NCBI RefSeq assembly: GCF_001305855.1
Contig: NZ_LIXZ01000001.1
Coordinates: forward strand, 248,001 to 312,000
Direction of reading: 5' to 3'
Length of the DNA: 64,000 nucleotides
From: Rossellomorea vietnamensis
Lineage (GTDB): Bacteria; Bacillota; Bacilli; Bacillales; Bacillaceae_B
The notes under the pieces were generated by a model that was not told the origin of the DNA, did no database searches, and worked only from the letters and a program-made list of their open reading frames with translations. Below are positions 32,927-42,714 of this stretch, piece after piece; the first letter of the stretch is position 1; each line of letters opens with the position of its first letter. The position numbers were made by a program, and so were the translations under genes.

Positions 32927-34648
32927 TTATTCCATTGATGTCGCTTTTTTCACTGCAGAAATAACCGAATCATTGGTGTCTAATTGAAGTGCCTGTTCAG
33001 CCAGTTCCTTCATTTCAGAACGATTCAACTGACGGATTTGAGACCGTGCCTTCAAAATGGACGTTGCACTCATTGAGAACTCATCCAAACCTAATCCAAG
33101 TAAGATCGGTACTGCAATCTCATCTCCAGCCATTTCTCCACACATGCCTGCCCATTTTCCTTCTTTATGAGCCGCATCGATCACCATTTTCACAAGACGT
33201 AAGATGGCAGGGTTATACGGTTGATATAAGTAGGAAACGCGCTCGTTCATGCGGTCGGCAGCCATTGTGTACTGAATAAGATCATTTGTCCCGATTGAGA
33301 AGAAATCAACTTCCTTGGCAAAGACATCCGCCATTACAGCAGTTGAAGGGATTTCCACCATGATCCCCACTTCAATGTGATCAGCTACTGTTGTCCCATT
33401 TTCAAGAAGGGCTTTTTTCTCTTCTTCCAGGATCGCTTTCGCTTCTCTGAACTCTTGAAGATTTGAAATCATCGGGAACATGATTTTCAAGTTTCCGAAT
33501 GGACTTGCCTTCAATAACGCTCTAAGCTGGGTACGGAAGATATCCTGTTCATCTAAACAAAGACGGATTGCACGATACCCAAGGAAAGGGTTCATTTCTT
33601 TCGGCAGATTTAAGTAAGGAAGCTCTTTATCCCCACCGATGTCAAGGGTACGAACCACCACGGGTTTCCCTTCCATTCCTTCTAATACAGCCTTATAAGC
33701 TTCATATTGCTCTTCTTCTGACGGTAATTCGTCACGACCCATGTATAGGAATTCTGTACGATACAGTCCTACACCTTCTCCGCCGTGATTCTTTACCCCT
33801 TCAAGATCCTTTGGTGTCCCGATATTGGCAGCAAGTTCAACATGCTCCCCATCTTTAGAAACCGTAGGTTCGTCAACGAGCTTCGCCCATTCAGCCTTTT
33901 GCTCTTCATAACGGGCATGTTCTTTCTTGTACTCTTCGATGACTTCCGGTGTCGGATTAATATGTACTTCTCCATTTAATCCGTCAACGATGATCATGTC
34001 ACCATTTTCAACAGAGGAAGTAATGGATTTCGTCCCCACTACAGCCGGTATCTCCATTGAACGGGCCATAATGGCCGAATGTGATGTTCTTCCACCGATA
34101 TCTGTCGTAAATCCTTTAACGAATTCACGATTTAATTGTGCCGTGTCAGAAGGAGTTAAATCCTCTGCAATCACGATCACTTCTTCTGTTACCATGCTAG
34201 GGTTTGCAATCTGCACGCCCAGGAGGTGTGATAGGACACGCTTCGTCACGTCACGGATATCCGCAGCACGTTCCTTCATATACTCGTTATCCATGGATTC
34301 AAACATGGCTACGAACATATCCGCTGTTTCTTTAAGGGCGAATTCAGCGTTTACATTTTCTGATTTTACTTTGTCTTCGATAGGTGTCAGTAGTTCTGGA
34401 TCGCTTAAGACAAGAAGATGCGCTTCAAAGATTTGAGCTTTGTCTTCCCCTAAATCAACTCTCGCTTTATCACGGATCGCTTCAAGCTCTGATTTAGATG
34501 TCGCAATGGCATCCCGGAAGCGTGAAACTTCCTGTTCTGCATTGTCTACGCTCTTCTTTTCAAAGCTCAGGTCAGGTTCGACTAAGCGATACGCTTTCGC
34601 GATGGCAATACCATTTGATGCCGCAATTCCTTTTAAGAGACTGGACAT
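32927..34648 (-). CDS. ptsI: PTS Enzyme I
   Basis: A 573-residue phosphoenolpyruvate-protein phosphotransferase, first step of sugar uptake by the PTS. The phospho-His is in the signature [21 protein letters not shown] (about residue 189), and the C-terminal PEP-binding barrel shows [24 protein letters not shown] and the catalytic Cys in [10 protein letters not shown]. The ATG overlaps the ptsH stop by one base (TAATG), so the two are coupled. Confidence 0.97.
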   Translation of the reverse strand: MSSLLKGIAASNGIAIAKAYRLVEPDLSFEKKSVDNAEQEVSRFRDAIATSKSELEAIRDKARVDLGEDKAQIFEAHLLVLSDPELLTPIEDKVKSENVNAEFALKETADMFVAMFESMDNEYMKERAADIRDVTKRVLSHLLGVQIANPSMVTEEVIVIAEDLTPSDTAQLNREFVKGFTTDIGGRTSHSAIMARSMEIPAVVGTKSITSSVENGDMIIVDGLNGEVHINPTPEVIEEYKKEHARYEEQKAEWAKLVDEPTVSKDGEHVELAANIGTPKDLEGVKNHGGEGVGLYRTEFLYMGRDELPSEEEQYEAYKAVLEGMEGKPVVVRTLDIGGDKELPYLNLPKEMNPFLGYRAIRLCLDEQDIFRTQLRALLKASPFGNLKIMFPMISNLQEFREAKAILEEEKKALLENGTTVADHIEVGIMVEIPSTAVMADVFAKEVDFFSIGTNDLIQYTMAADRMNERVSYLYQPYNPAILRLVKMVIDAAHKEGKWAGMCGEMAGDEIAVPILLGLGLDEFSMSATSILKARSQIRQLNRSEMKELAEQALQLDTNDSVISAVKKATSME

Positions 34649-34914
34649 TACTCAGCTAAACCTTCTTTGTTCAATGTTTCCTGTAAGCTGTTTAACGCTT
34701 CTTCCTCGTCACTACCTTCAGTAATGATTGTGATTTCTGCACCTTTACCAACACCTAAAGACATAACACCCATGATTGATTTTAAGTTTACTTTCTTTTC
34801 TTTGTATTCTAGATGTACATCGCTGTCGAATTTGCTTGCCGTTTGAACCAGTAGAGTTGCCGGACGAGCATGAATTCCTGTTTCAGCTGTAACTGTAAAT
34901 GTTTTTTGTGCCAT
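34648..34914 (-). CDS. ptsH: PTS phosphocarrier protein HPr
   Basis: An 88-residue protein with the catalytic His15 (GIHARPAT) and regulatory Ser46 ([11 protein letters not shown]), the site of HPr kinase that makes HPr-Ser-P the CcpA co-repressor. The ATG at 34914 gives exactly the family length and has AAGGAG 9 bases upstream; a longer in-frame start six codons back is not used. First gene of ptsHI. Confidence 0.97.
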   Translation of the reverse strand: MAQKTFTVTAETGIHARPATLLVQTASKFDSDVHLEYKEKKVNLKSIMGVMSLGVGKGAEITIITEGSDEEEALNSLQETLNKEGLAE

Positions 34915-34957
34915 GTGAATCGACTCCTTCAATTATCTTGTTTTTAGTTGCTTCATA

Positions 34958-34986
34958 AAAGTAATGGATTATGAATAAAACGTCAA
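34958..34986 (-). promoter_or_regulatory. Likely ptsHI promoter
   Basis: On the minus strand TTGACG (34981-34986) and TACTTT (34958-34963) are 17 bases apart; start near 34951. No cre site or RAT antiterminator is seen in the leader, and no ptsG is adjacent, unlike B. subtilis. Confidence 0.5.
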
Positions 34987-35156
34987 CTATTTCTAGTGAT
35001 TAATCCAATATTCCTATAAAGCTGTTCAATAAAAAAGAATAGCATGCAATGAGCATATACACAATTGTAAAGCTTGATTTTTTTAGTATTTCATAAATTT
35101 GCCACTGTTATGAACCTAATTATGTAAAATTTGATGATTTATTTTAAAACACAAAG

Positions 35157-35206
35157 AAAAAACGACTTCTAAAGACCCCATATCTATTGGAGATGGAGCC
35201 TTTAGT
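35157..35206 (-). terminator. Terminator of the 85-residue protein gene
   Basis: On the minus strand CTAAAGGCTCCAT pairs with ATGGGGTCTTTAG (two G-U pairs), then AAGTCGTTTTTT. The T-run is six bases off the stem, so efficiency is uncertain. Confidence 0.6.
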
Positions 35207-35231
35207 ATGAGTCAGTCTTTTCATTGTCATA

Positions 35232-35489
35232 CTATTCTTTTTCAACCACTTCTGCCTTCATGAGGTTATAGCCGATCTTTGCTTTTATGACCGTCCCTTT
35301 CAATGTCATTTCATGATCTTCGGAGATATTTGAGTATACATTTACCAAGTCACAAATACATCGGGAGAATAATTCTGACAGCTGCTTTAATTCTTGTACA
35401 CTATACTTCCTGTCTTCTTTCATCAGTTCTTCCATCACATCGATGGCAAGGCTTTTAACCCGAAGTGCCTGCTCTATTTCGTATTTCAA
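35232..35489 (-). CDS. Small helical protein, unknown function
   Basis: An 85-residue, mostly helical, acidic protein (EIEQALRVKSLAIDVMEELMKEDRKYSVQELKQLSELF region). It has two Cys in SRCICDL and no membrane segment. The start is probably TTG at 35489, since GGGGAGGG lies 6 bases upstream; an ATG eight codons earlier has no ribosome site. It stands between ptsH and fetB and is not a family I know. Confidence 0.68.
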   Translation of the reverse strand: MKYEIEQALRVKSLAIDVMEELMKEDRKYSVQELKQLSELFSRCICDLVNVYSNISEDHEMTLKGTVIKAKIGYNLMKAEVVEKE

Positions 35490-35562
35490 ATTGAACCCTC
35501 CCCTTCCTATCATTCTTTCTCTAGCATATGCCGAGGAAACTAGATTAGAACGGGAAAAACTA

Positions 35563-36351
35563 TCAAATATTCAATTGGGCATCCTTTGTAAATAGCCGCT
35601 TATATGCCATTAAAATAAATAGGACGACAGTCAATGCAACGCTTCCGACAATGCCTAACAGAATGGCAATTTGATATTCAATGGCCACCAGGGGGCTAAC
35701 TCCTGAAAGAATTTGCCCTGTCATCATTCCAGGCAGAAAAATGATGCCCATCCCAAGCATATTATTTAGAGTGGGGAGGATGGCAGAATCAAATGCGTTA
35801 TCCAAATAGGTCTTAGAGGCAGCTTTAGGGGTTGCCCCCAGCATCAATGCACCTTCTACTTTTTCTCTCTGATCTATCAATCCCCCGAGTAGGGTATTGA
35901 TTCCAAGTGTTATGCCCGTCATCGCGTTCCCCACAATCATCCCTGCAATCGGAATGAAGTATCTTGGTTCATACCATGGGGAGAAGTGGATGACGACCAT
36001 ATTGAAATAAATCAAGCTGATCAGGGTTCCTGCGCATAAAGATAAGGCTGTAATCCCTTTCAGCTTTTGATCCATTTCATACTTGACCTGCTTGAATATA
36101 TTCCTGATAGCAAAAGCTTCCATTACGACTATGATGCTCAAGGTAAGCCAAGGGCTCGGATGATCAAAAATATACGTTAGGATATATCCAGCGATTATCA
36201 GTTGAATGGTCATCCGGAATGAAGCGAGTATGATTTGTTTTTCCCTGGAGATCCCCCTCCATTTCACGATGAATAACAAGAGAAGAACAAAGACATACGC
36301 TGCAATAAATCTCCATAATTCTATATCGATAATTCCTTTTTCCAATGACAA
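35563..36351 (-). CDS. fetB: Iron export ABC transporter permease FetB
   Basis: A 262-residue membrane protein of the UPF0014 (YbbM/FetB) family with about seven hydrophobic helices. The signature GNAMTGITLGINTLL and LGATPKAA segment are characteristic, as is FLPGMMTGQILSGVSPLVAI. FetAB exports iron or helps peroxide resistance in E. coli; the role in Bacillus is inferred. It follows fetA by 12 bases and has AAAGGAG before its ATG. Confidence 0.9.
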   Translation of the reverse strand: MSLEKGIIDIELWRFIAAYVFVLLLLFIVKWRGISREKQIILASFRMTIQLIIAGYILTYIFDHPSPWLTLSIIVVMEAFAIRNIFKQVKYEMDQKLKGITALSLCAGTLISLIYFNMVVIHFSPWYEPRYFIPIAGMIVGNAMTGITLGINTLLGGLIDQREKVEGALMLGATPKAASKTYLDNAFDSAILPTLNNMLGMGIIFLPGMMTGQILSGVSPLVAIEYQIAILLGIVGSVALTVVLFILMAYKRLFTKDAQLNI

Positions 36352-36363
36352 ACTCTCCTTTTG

Positions 36364-36978
36364 CTATTTTGAAATCGTAATGATTTCTTCTCCGTATTGT
36401 TTGGCCACATTTGTCGAATGGGTAACCATGATGATGGTCCCTCCATGCCCTTTTACACATGTAATAAAGCTTTTCATCACTTCGATCTCTGTTTCTTCGT
36501 CAAGAGCCGACGTGGGTTCATCCAATAAATAGACAGCAGGTTTCATGGCTAACACCCTGCCGAGGGATAATCGCTGGCGTTCGCCGCCAGACAGCTGTTC
36601 AGCAGGAGCATCCAATGGTTTATCCAGCTTGACAATGGTCAATATCTTCAATAGTTCCTCCCGGTTTGCCAGGTGCTTTTCTGAAAAGACAAGTCCTTTC
36701 TGAAGATTTTCTTCCACTGTTTCTCCAAAAAGAAGAGGTGTTTGAGAAATCATGACCGCTTCTCTCCTATGCTCCACCGGATCCACCTTATTCAAGGAAT
36801 TCCCTTTATAACGGATATGACCGCTATCTGGTATATTCATTTTATTCAACAATTTTAATAGAGTAGATTTTCCGGCACCGCTTTCCCCTACAAGGCAGGT
36901 CGTCTGGTGCTCAGAAATGTCCATCTCCTTAATTTGTAATATATCTTTATAATGCACATCTCTTAATTCATACAACAT
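36364..36978 (-). CDS. fetA: Iron export ABC transporter ATPase FetA
   Basis: A 204-residue ATPase: Walker A GESGAGKS (about 30-37), signature LSGGERQRLSLGR, Walker B VYLLDEPTSALD, H-loop VTHS. It is short, as usual for YbbL/FetA. ATG at 36978 (MLYELRDVHY) is preferred: AGGAGG lies 8 bases upstream, while the longer frame has none. It forms a two-gene operon with fetB. Confidence 0.9.
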   Translation of the reverse strand: MLYELRDVHYKDILQIKEMDISEHQTTCLVGESGAGKSTLLKLLNKMNIPDSGHIRYKGNSLNKVDPVEHRREAVMISQTPLLFGETVEENLQKGLVFSEKHLANREELLKILTIVKLDKPLDAPAEQLSGGERQRLSLGRVLAMKPAVYLLDEPTSALDEETEIEVMKSFITCVKGHGGTIIMVTHSTNVAKQYGEEIITISK

Positions 36979-37023
36979 ACACGATTCCTCCTCTCCTCTA
37001 TCATACCCCACCGAACAGAATTT

Positions 37024-37073
37024 AAAGAAGCCAATGCTTACAAAAACGACTCGTGTAAGCACTGGCTTCTTCT
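37024..37073 (-). terminator. Terminator after the DUF4129-like gene
   Basis: GAAGCCAGTGCTTACA pairs with TGTAAGCATTGGCTTC (one mismatch), with a short T-run. Confidence 0.7.
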
Positions 37074-38328
37074 ATAGATCTTCCCGTTCTTTCAACTCAC
37101 CGATATGGTGTTCAATCTGATTTGTGAAGTAATCGACTTCTTGCTGACTTGGAACGGATTGACCGTATCTAACGCGTTCATAAAGAGAGAAAAATCGTTC
37201 AGATTCACTGAGGCCGATTCGTTTGAACCATAATTGAACGTTCTCATTCTGTTGTCTTCCCGCTCCCCATATGTGAGCTTCCCCCTCGAGCTTCTCCATC
37301 GATAGCCGGATTACGTCCCTTGCTTTTGAATACGAAATTCGATCCCTTTCATCATCCTCGACAGGGGTTACGATCTTTTGAGTCATCATCGTTGGAGAAT
37401 TTTCTGCCTCCCTTGCCATGTCAAAGGAGGATTTCCGTTTCTTCACTAAATAAATGATGACTGCTATGACCAGTAATCCCAGCAGAACTTCATTCACCCA
37501 GGAAAATGATAATCCCTGACTAAGTTCAAAATTCTGTGCCTCTCCGAAATCCTGTTTTTGAACTTCGCTTCCATCTCCCTCCTGAGCATCCCTCGTACTT
37601 AAGAACATGTCTCTTAATTTTATTAACTGATGATAAATTGGATCCACCAAGAAAGAAAATACCCAAAACACCTTCTCTGCTCCCCAATAGATCCCTTTAC
37701 TGGCCAACGAGCTGAATACCGCTATCAGGCCTCCCGCCAATGTTACTAAGAACCAGAGTCCCATTGGTTTCAACAGCACTCTTTTATGGCCGTTTCTTAC
37801 ATCGCCAAGCATTCTTTGAATCGGCGTGAGCGTGATGATGATTGAAAATAAGATGAATAATAGGCTGTAGATGATATACGTATTTCCCATGTCTCTTATG
37901 GAACCTGTCAATAATGAAACCGACGCGATAAATAAAAATATCAGGACAGATCCACTGTTCACTTCGATGGATGCATCTTTATTTTTGGAATAAGACGTGA
38001 TTCTCCAATGTAAAAAAACCAATACAGCTAACATCACCCACCATGCGGCAGAGAAGAAGTAGATGCTTAGAACTAGAGAAATAGCGAGTGCCCCTAACAA
38101 TAGTTTATATACGGATGGTTTTATCGTGCTTAGTATGAGAAATGTCATTACTATGACAAGTACCATACAAAGGGCCGGGACGTAGGTGCTTAATAGTACT
38201 TCTTTGGCAAAAAGGAATGTGGTCATTAATAGGGCGAATAAAATATCGATCCCGACATGCAGCCCCATTTTCACCATGAGCATTTGTTTATGTTTGATCA
38301 AGAAGGAACTTTCAGCGAACGTTTCCAT
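37072..38328 (-). CDS. Membrane protein with DUF4129-like tail, no transglutaminase core
   Basis: A 418-residue protein: about seven or eight transmembrane helices in the first 225 residues, one more near 280-300, then a cytoplasmic helical domain (about 330-418). It reads like the last part of YebA/TgpA proteins (ISYSKARDVIRLSMEKLE, FFSLYERVRYGQ). In the usual MoxR-DUF58-YebA operon the third protein carries an external transglutaminase domain between the helices; none is seen here. The gene overlaps the DUF58 gene by 31 bases, with AAGGAG 10 bases before ATG. Confidence 0.75.
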   Translation of the reverse strand: METFAESSFLIKHKQMLMVKMGLHVGIDILFALLMTTFLFAKEVLLSTYVPALCMVLVIVMTFLILSTIKPSVYKLLLGALAISLVLSIYFFSAAWWVMLAVLVFLHWRITSYSKNKDASIEVNSGSVLIFLFIASVSLLTGSIRDMGNTYIIYSLLFILFSIIITLTPIQRMLGDVRNGHKRVLLKPMGLWFLVTLAGGLIAVFSSLASKGIYWGAEKVFWVFSFLVDPIYHQLIKLRDMFLSTRDAQEGDGSEVQKQDFGEAQNFELSQGLSFSWVNEVLLGLLVIAVIIYLVKKRKSSFDMAREAENSPTMMTQKIVTPVEDDERDRISYSKARDVIRLSMEKLEGEAHIWGAGRQQNENVQLWFKRIGLSESERFFSLYERVRYGQSVPSQQEVDYFTNQIEHHIGELKEREDL

Positions 38329-39491
38329 AGTGTGACGACTCCTTGTTTTTGTTCTGAATTCAACTTGTAAACTTGGATTTTCTGTTTCTCAATCTTTATC
38401 AATAAAGCTTCTTCACGTGCCCCCAGTGCCCCTGCAGCAATAAATACAGAAGGAACCAATTGTCTGAGGTATAAATGCTTCAGAACAATATGGAATGGGA
38501 TTGTAAACTCATCTGTCGATAGAGTAGAAAGCATTTCCATCCCTCTCTGCCTGTGAACCCTTCCTATTCCGGGCGGAAGATAATAGTACGGGGTCCCGCC
38601 CTGGGATCTCACGTTTAAGACAAGGGAGAAAGTGATATTTTGTTCTACCGCAAGCCTCATCATATAGGAGGCATATTGTATGATTTCTTCGAGCTGGTTT
38701 GTGATGGCATAGCGATCAGATAGATTGATGGCGATCATCCACTCTTTTTGGGTAGCTGGTGCATAGATCTTCGTTTGAAGGCTGCCGGTTCTGGCAGTTG
38801 CCTTCCAGTGAACATCCTGAAAGCGGTCTCCTTGGATGTAATCCCTTGTCCCTATCTGATGAAAGACATCATGAAATAATGAATGTTGGATGGGGACGTC
38901 CCCCTGTTTCCATGTGAGCTGTTGCTCAGCCATTTTCACGGGAGAATCTGCAGGGAATACGATAATGGTGGACGGGACATTATCGAGTAAATCCAAGAGT
39001 ACTTTACCACTTCCGAATAAGTGGGGGATTTCTAACTGCATATTGGTAATCTTGCATAATCCCCTCCTTTTTCCTCGAACTGGTATGGAGATGCTTCCTT
39101 CATCATTTTTGCGGATGGAGAATGGGATGGACACTTCAATTTTTTCCTCCACCCCTGACGAGTAGGGGTGCATAGTGGGGATGACGATATCTTTAAATGT
39201 GATTTTCAACGTCGCACCCCAAATGGACATGCCTTTGTTTTGAAGTTGAAATTCCCACTTTTGCTCCTCATCGCAATGCAGCCTAATTCTCTTCGTGGTC
39301 CTTCCAATGCTGATGCCTTCACCAACTTTCAATAGATACCATTGATGGACCCTGAAATAGAGGATCATCAACAAAAAAATACCTAATCCTACATAGGAAT
39401 GTACATAAAAGCTTGCTGCCCCAACGATGACAAGCAGGACCAGAGTCAAGGATATATAGGGATCTTCGACAATGTCACGTTTCCACTTCAC
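38298..39491 (-). CDS. DUF58 (vWA-like) protein, YeaD-like
   Basis: A 397-residue protein with two N-terminal membrane helices (about 15-50) and a cytoplasmic DUF58 domain containing GTRDYIQGDRFQDVHWKATARTG, the family hallmark. The start is GTG at 39491, which overlaps the MoxR stop by one base (TAGTG); the longer frame would run inside the MoxR gene. Such proteins act with MoxR AAA ATPases in complex assembly or stress; the target here is unknown. Confidence 0.88.
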   Translation of the reverse strand: MKWKRDIVEDPYISLTLVLLVIVGAASFYVHSYVGLGIFLLMILYFRVHQWYLLKVGEGISIGRTTKRIRLHCDEEQKWEFQLQNKGMSIWGATLKITFKDIVIPTMHPYSSGVEEKIEVSIPFSIRKNDEGSISIPVRGKRRGLCKITNMQLEIPHLFGSGKVLLDLLDNVPSTIIVFPADSPVKMAEQQLTWKQGDVPIQHSLFHDVFHQIGTRDYIQGDRFQDVHWKATARTGSLQTKIYAPATQKEWMIAINLSDRYAITNQLEEIIQYASYMMRLAVEQNITFSLVLNVRSQGGTPYYYLPPGIGRVHRQRGMEMLSTLSTDEFTIPFHIVLKHLYLRQLVPSVFIAAGALGAREEALLIKIEKQKIQVYKLNSEQKQGVVTLWKRSLKVPS

Positions 39492-40429
39492 TAAGCTTGC
39501 CTCGCTTCTACAGGAGTAACGGACATTTCTACAATTTGCTCGATCACTTCTTCGGCCGTTCTCGTTAAGGAAGACTCTATCGTTAATTGGATCCGGTGTT
39601 GCAGTACATATGGGGCAACGGCTACAATATCCTGCGGTCTTACAAAATCCCTGCCTTCGAGGAATGCTTGAGCCTGAGAGGCCTTGAGAAGTGCGAGGCT
39701 CGCTCGTGGGCTTGCACCTACCTCCACCCATTCATGTTCCCTTGTTCCCCTCGTAATTTGAAGGATATATGTTTCGATATCCTCGGATATATGTACTTCT
39801 TTAACTTGGCGGGTCAATGATTGTAACTCATCAAGACTTAACACTTTGTTGACTGTATTTAATGGTTCGGCTGATTTAAAGCGATTTAATATTCCTCTTT
39901 CTTCTTCAAAATCAGGATACGTAAACGGAATCTTCAATAAAAATCGGTCCAGCTGAGCCGCAGGCAGAGGAAAAGTTCCCTGCTGGGATTCAATCGGATT
40001 CTGAGTGGCAACCACGATAAACGGTGGCTCTAATGGGACGGTTTCACCGTCTATGGTGATTTGTTTTTCTTCCATTACTTCGAGTAAACTCGCCTGCGTT
40101 CTCGGAGTGGCCCTGTTAATCTCATCTGCCAAGAGGACGTTCGTGACTACGGGTCCTGTCCTTAGTTCAAATTCCTGTGTTTTCGGATTAAAAAACTGTA
40201 TACCTGTCACATCACTCGGTAATACATCCGGTGTGAATTGGATCCTTTTAAATGCTCCATCGATACAGTGACTGAATGTTTTGGCGAGCAAAGTCTTACC
40301 TGTCCCGGGGACACTCTCCAATAGAACGTGTCCTTCTTGAAGTAGGGCAATTAATAACAGGTCGATTTCTTTGTCCTTCCCCACTAGCACTTTATTCATC
40401 TCTCTCTTGATTGAATCCAATCGATTCAT
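39491..40429 (-). CDS. MoxR-family AAA ATPase, YeaC-like
   Basis: A 312-residue AAA+ ATPase. Walker A SVPGTGKT (about 38-45), Walker B LLADEINRATPRTQ (about 105), sensor 1 VVATQNPIE (about 145), arginine-finger region LDRFLLK, and sensor 2 with GASPRASLALLKASQA. MoxR proteins work with a vWA/DUF58 partner as chaperone-like remodelers, and that partner follows at once. First gene of a three-gene operon. Confidence 0.92.
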   Translation of the reverse strand: MNRLDSIKREMNKVLVGKDKEIDLLLIALLQEGHVLLESVPGTGKTLLAKTFSHCIDGAFKRIQFTPDVLPSDVTGIQFFNPKTQEFELRTGPVVTNVLLADEINRATPRTQASLLEVMEEKQITIDGETVPLEPPFIVVATQNPIESQQGTFPLPAAQLDRFLLKIPFTYPDFEEERGILNRFKSAEPLNTVNKVLSLDELQSLTRQVKEVHISEDIETYILQITRGTREHEWVEVGASPRASLALLKASQAQAFLEGRDFVRPQDIVAVAPYVLQHRIQLTIESSLTRTAEEVIEQIVEMSVTPVEARQA

Positions 40430-40523
40430 TCTTTTTCCCCCTCATTCACTCTATTGATTAAATTTTCTAAATATATCATTTTTTCATTCTATCATAATTC
40501 GTTGTTAAATTATCCCTTTTCCT

Positions 40524-40568
40524 AAAAAAAAACCAACCACTTCACCTGGATGGTGAAGTGGTTGGTTT
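40524..40568 (-). terminator. Terminator after the SDR gene
   Basis: AACCAACCACTTCAC pairs perfectly with its complement; nine Ts follow on the minus strand. Confidence 0.9.
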
Positions 40569-40578
40569 CTATATACCA

Positions 40579-41316
40579 TTAATGCTCATAAATCATTTTC
40601 CTTGTCATCCCCCCATCTATGACAATGTTTTCGCCTGTGATGAAATCATTATCGGGGTGGGCAAGGAATAAGCATGCCCTCGCAATATCTTCAGGCTTCC
40701 CTACCCTGCCGGAAGGGTGCTGACGATGGTCGATGTCTCTCAGGGAGTCATAGTCTTCCGTTTGAATCCATCCCGGGCTGATGGAATTGACGCGGATCCC
40801 CATTTCGCTTAAGGTAATGGCCAGGGAATGAGTGAGGCTTACTATGCCTCCTTTTGTCGCTGAATAGGCTTCAGTATCAGGTTCAGACATAGCGGCCCTT
40901 GTGGAGGCCATATTTAATATGCACGCCCCTCGATCCTTCATTAATGGTGCCGCTTCCCGGGTGCAATAAAATACGCTACTTAAGTTTGATGATAGAATGC
41001 TGTTCCAATCCTCAGGTTCCATCTCCCAGAATGACATGAATCTGGAGACACCTGCATTATTAATCAAAACGTCAATCACCCCATGATCTTCTTTTATTTT
41101 ATTAAAGACGACTTTCACCTCTTCGGGGACACCAACATCTGCTTCATGGAATTGTGTCGTATATCCCTCAGCATTAAGCCTATGAGAATGTTCTCTCCCC
41201 TTTTCTCCGTCCCTATCAATGAATTCAACCACGGCGCCCTTTCTGGCAAATTCTTCAACCAGTTTTTTCCCTATGCCACTGGCTCCCCCTGTGATACATA
41301 CAATTTTGCTCTTCAT
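40579..41316 (-). CDS. Short-chain dehydrogenase/reductase
   Basis: A 245-residue classical SDR: cofactor motif TGGASGIG near the start, Asp after beta-2 (FIDRDGE, favouring NAD over NADP), NNAG, Ser in NMAST, catalytic YSATK, and a C-terminal GGM segment. Start at 41316 is chosen since GGGAG lies 9 bases before it; an ATG three codons earlier abuts the ribosome site. Substrate unknown. Confidence 0.85.
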   Translation of the reverse strand: MKSKIVCITGGASGIGKKLVEEFARKGAVVEFIDRDGEKGREHSHRLNAEGYTTQFHEADVGVPEEVKVVFNKIKEDHGVIDVLINNAGVSRFMSFWEMEPEDWNSILSSNLSSVFYCTREAAPLMKDRGACILNMASTRAAMSEPDTEAYSATKGGIVSLTHSLAITLSEMGIRVNSISPGWIQTEDYDSLRDIDHRQHPSGRVGKPEDIARACLFLAHPDNDFITGENIVIDGGMTRKMIYEH

Positions 41317-41456
41317 TCTCTTCATCTCCCATCAAATGTTTATATAGAAGGATACCCTTAGCCCTGAAGGTTCAATCTACTTTAATAGAAAAGGGTTAAC
41401 CCGATTGGAATTCTCTTTTTAAAATAGGAGAGATTTCCAAGGGTTAACCCTTTAAA

Positions 41457-41636
41457 TTATTGGATCATTTTATGATGAGTTGTTTCTTTAGTATCATTTC
41501 GCTGATGAATATTGATCAAGGTATCCAGCTCTTTACTCAGTTGGATGGTCGTAGGACTGTTCAGCCCTAAACGAAGGCCAGACTCTATCATCTTCCACCT
41601 TACCAACTCAATTCGAGCAACAATAGTCCCATTCAT
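41457..41636 (-). CDS. Spo0E-family aspartyl-phosphate phosphatase
   Basis: A 59-residue two-helix protein. The signature S-K-E-L-D-x-L-I (LSKELDTLINIHQ, about 36-48) is that of Spo0E-like phosphatases, which remove phosphate from Spo0A-P and delay sporulation. The start is ATG at 41636, 6-7 bases after AGAGGTG; two earlier in-frame starts are nearer the ribosome site. A second Spo0E-like gene lies at 48497. Confidence 0.78.
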   Translation of the reverse strand: MNGTIVARIELVRWKMIESGLRLGLNSPTTIQLSKELDTLINIHQRNDTKETTHHKMIQ

Positions 41637-41733
41637 CAACATCACCTCTTTTTCTTTTCTCTATTTTACTATTAATCCCACATAGAGGAAAGAAAAAGAT
41701 ACCCAAAAGTTCATTTATTGTTGAGGATTATTC

Positions 41734-42324
41734 TTACTTTGCGAATCGGTGTTTTCCGATTGTCAGCAAGGTTTCCCTGTTTGTGATCCAGTCACTTGTA
41801 GATGTCACTGGATTATAGAAAAAGAGTGAGCCCTTCCCCTGCCCCCTGAATGCCAAGGCTTCCTGGACAGCATCCCTTGCTTCCTGTGAAGGCGCCTGGT
41901 TGATTTGTCCGTTTTGTACAGGTGAGAAAGCAAAGTGCCCATTTGATACCTGATAGATTACATTTTTGATAGTGTCAGGAAATTCAGTAGAATCCACTCT
42001 ATTTAGTACGACGGTTGCGACTGCGACTTTTCCTGCATACGGCTCCCCTTTCGCTTCTGCATGTACAAGCTTTGCAAGCAACTCCCGATCTTCTTTTGTG
42101 ACATTATTGTCAGGGATCTCGATTGTTTGACCTGGGTGGATTTCATTGGATTTCAGATTATTTGCTTCCTTTAATTGAATGACGGATACAGATTTCTCTT
42201 TACCGATATCCCACAGGGACTCACCCTTTTCTACATTGTACATGTCCCCTGCAGCAAATGTTTGAGTAGAGAATGTAACAAAAGAAAGTGCTGCAATTCC
42301 TAAAATAAAGCTTTTCTTAATCAT
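41734..42324 (-). CDS. ykvT: LysM-SleB cell wall hydrolase, YkvT-like
   Basis: A 196-residue secreted enzyme: signal peptide (1-24, ending TFA-A), one LysM peptidoglycan-binding domain (about 28-72), and a Hydrolase_2 (SleB/CwlJ-like) domain (about 80-196) with the expected Glu in LAKLVHAEAKGEPYAGKVAVATVVLNR. Likely a muramidase/lytic transglycosylase acting on cortex or wall. ATG at 42324 follows AGGAGGT by 6 bases. Its neighbour across the gap is ykvS, as in B. subtilis. Confidence 0.88.
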   Translation of the reverse strand: MIKKSFILGIAALSFVTFSTQTFAAGDMYNVEKGESLWDIGKEKSVSVIQLKEANNLKSNEIHPGQTIEIPDNNVTKEDRELLAKLVHAEAKGEPYAGKVAVATVVLNRVDSTEFPDTIKNVIYQVSNGHFAFSPVQNGQINQAPSQEARDAVQEALAFRGQGKGSLFFYNPVTSTSDWITNRETLLTIGKHRFAK

Positions 42325-42484
42325 ATTTCTACCTCCTAAATAGCGCTCCCCCATAAGATAACAATCTATGGGGAGAATTTCAGCAGGTAATGGTTACCAC
42401 CAATCTTTCATGCTTCTATACTAAATGAGGAAACCCGTTCATATAATGAGCATATACGGCAAGACTCCAATGCCCGCAAATGAA

Positions 42485-42514
42485 CAAAAAAAAGCAGAGG
42501 ATGATCTCCTCCAC
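42485..42514 (-). terminator. Terminator after the 64-residue gene
   Basis: GGAGGAGATCATCCTCTGC forms a GAGGA/TCCTC stem with eight Ts after on the minus strand. Confidence 0.75.
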
Positions 42515-42519
42515 TTCGT

Positions 42520-42714
42520 TTAACTTCGCGGTGTATCAAGATATTGAAAAAGGATATTCCCACCTTGTTTAGCTATCCCTCGGAATTGTTTAAAATCATC
42601 CTGTTTCACCAGCACAGACCGGAAAGCAAGAAAATCTTCCTTCAATACCATTATTTCCTCTACTTCTCTTGCACGCAATGACTGCAACTGTTTAAGAATT
42701 TCTGTTTCACTCAT
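42520..42714 (-). CDS. Small helical protein, unknown function
   Basis: A 64-residue protein, helical and charged (ETEILKQLQSLRAREVEEIMVLKEDFLAFRSVLV region), with no membrane segment. The start at 42714 follows GGAGG by 8 bases. It is divergent from ykvS and followed by its own terminator. I do not recognise the family. Confidence 0.7.
   Translation of the reverse strand: MSETEILKQLQSLRAREVEEIMVLKEDFLAFRSVLVKQDDFKQFRGIAKQGGNILFQYLDTPRS

Noticed and set aside
39492-39731. Longer N-terminus for the DUF58 protein
   Set aside because: The 80 extra residues lie in another frame of the MoxR gene and are Cys/Arg-rich junk; the TAGTG overlap start fits the family.
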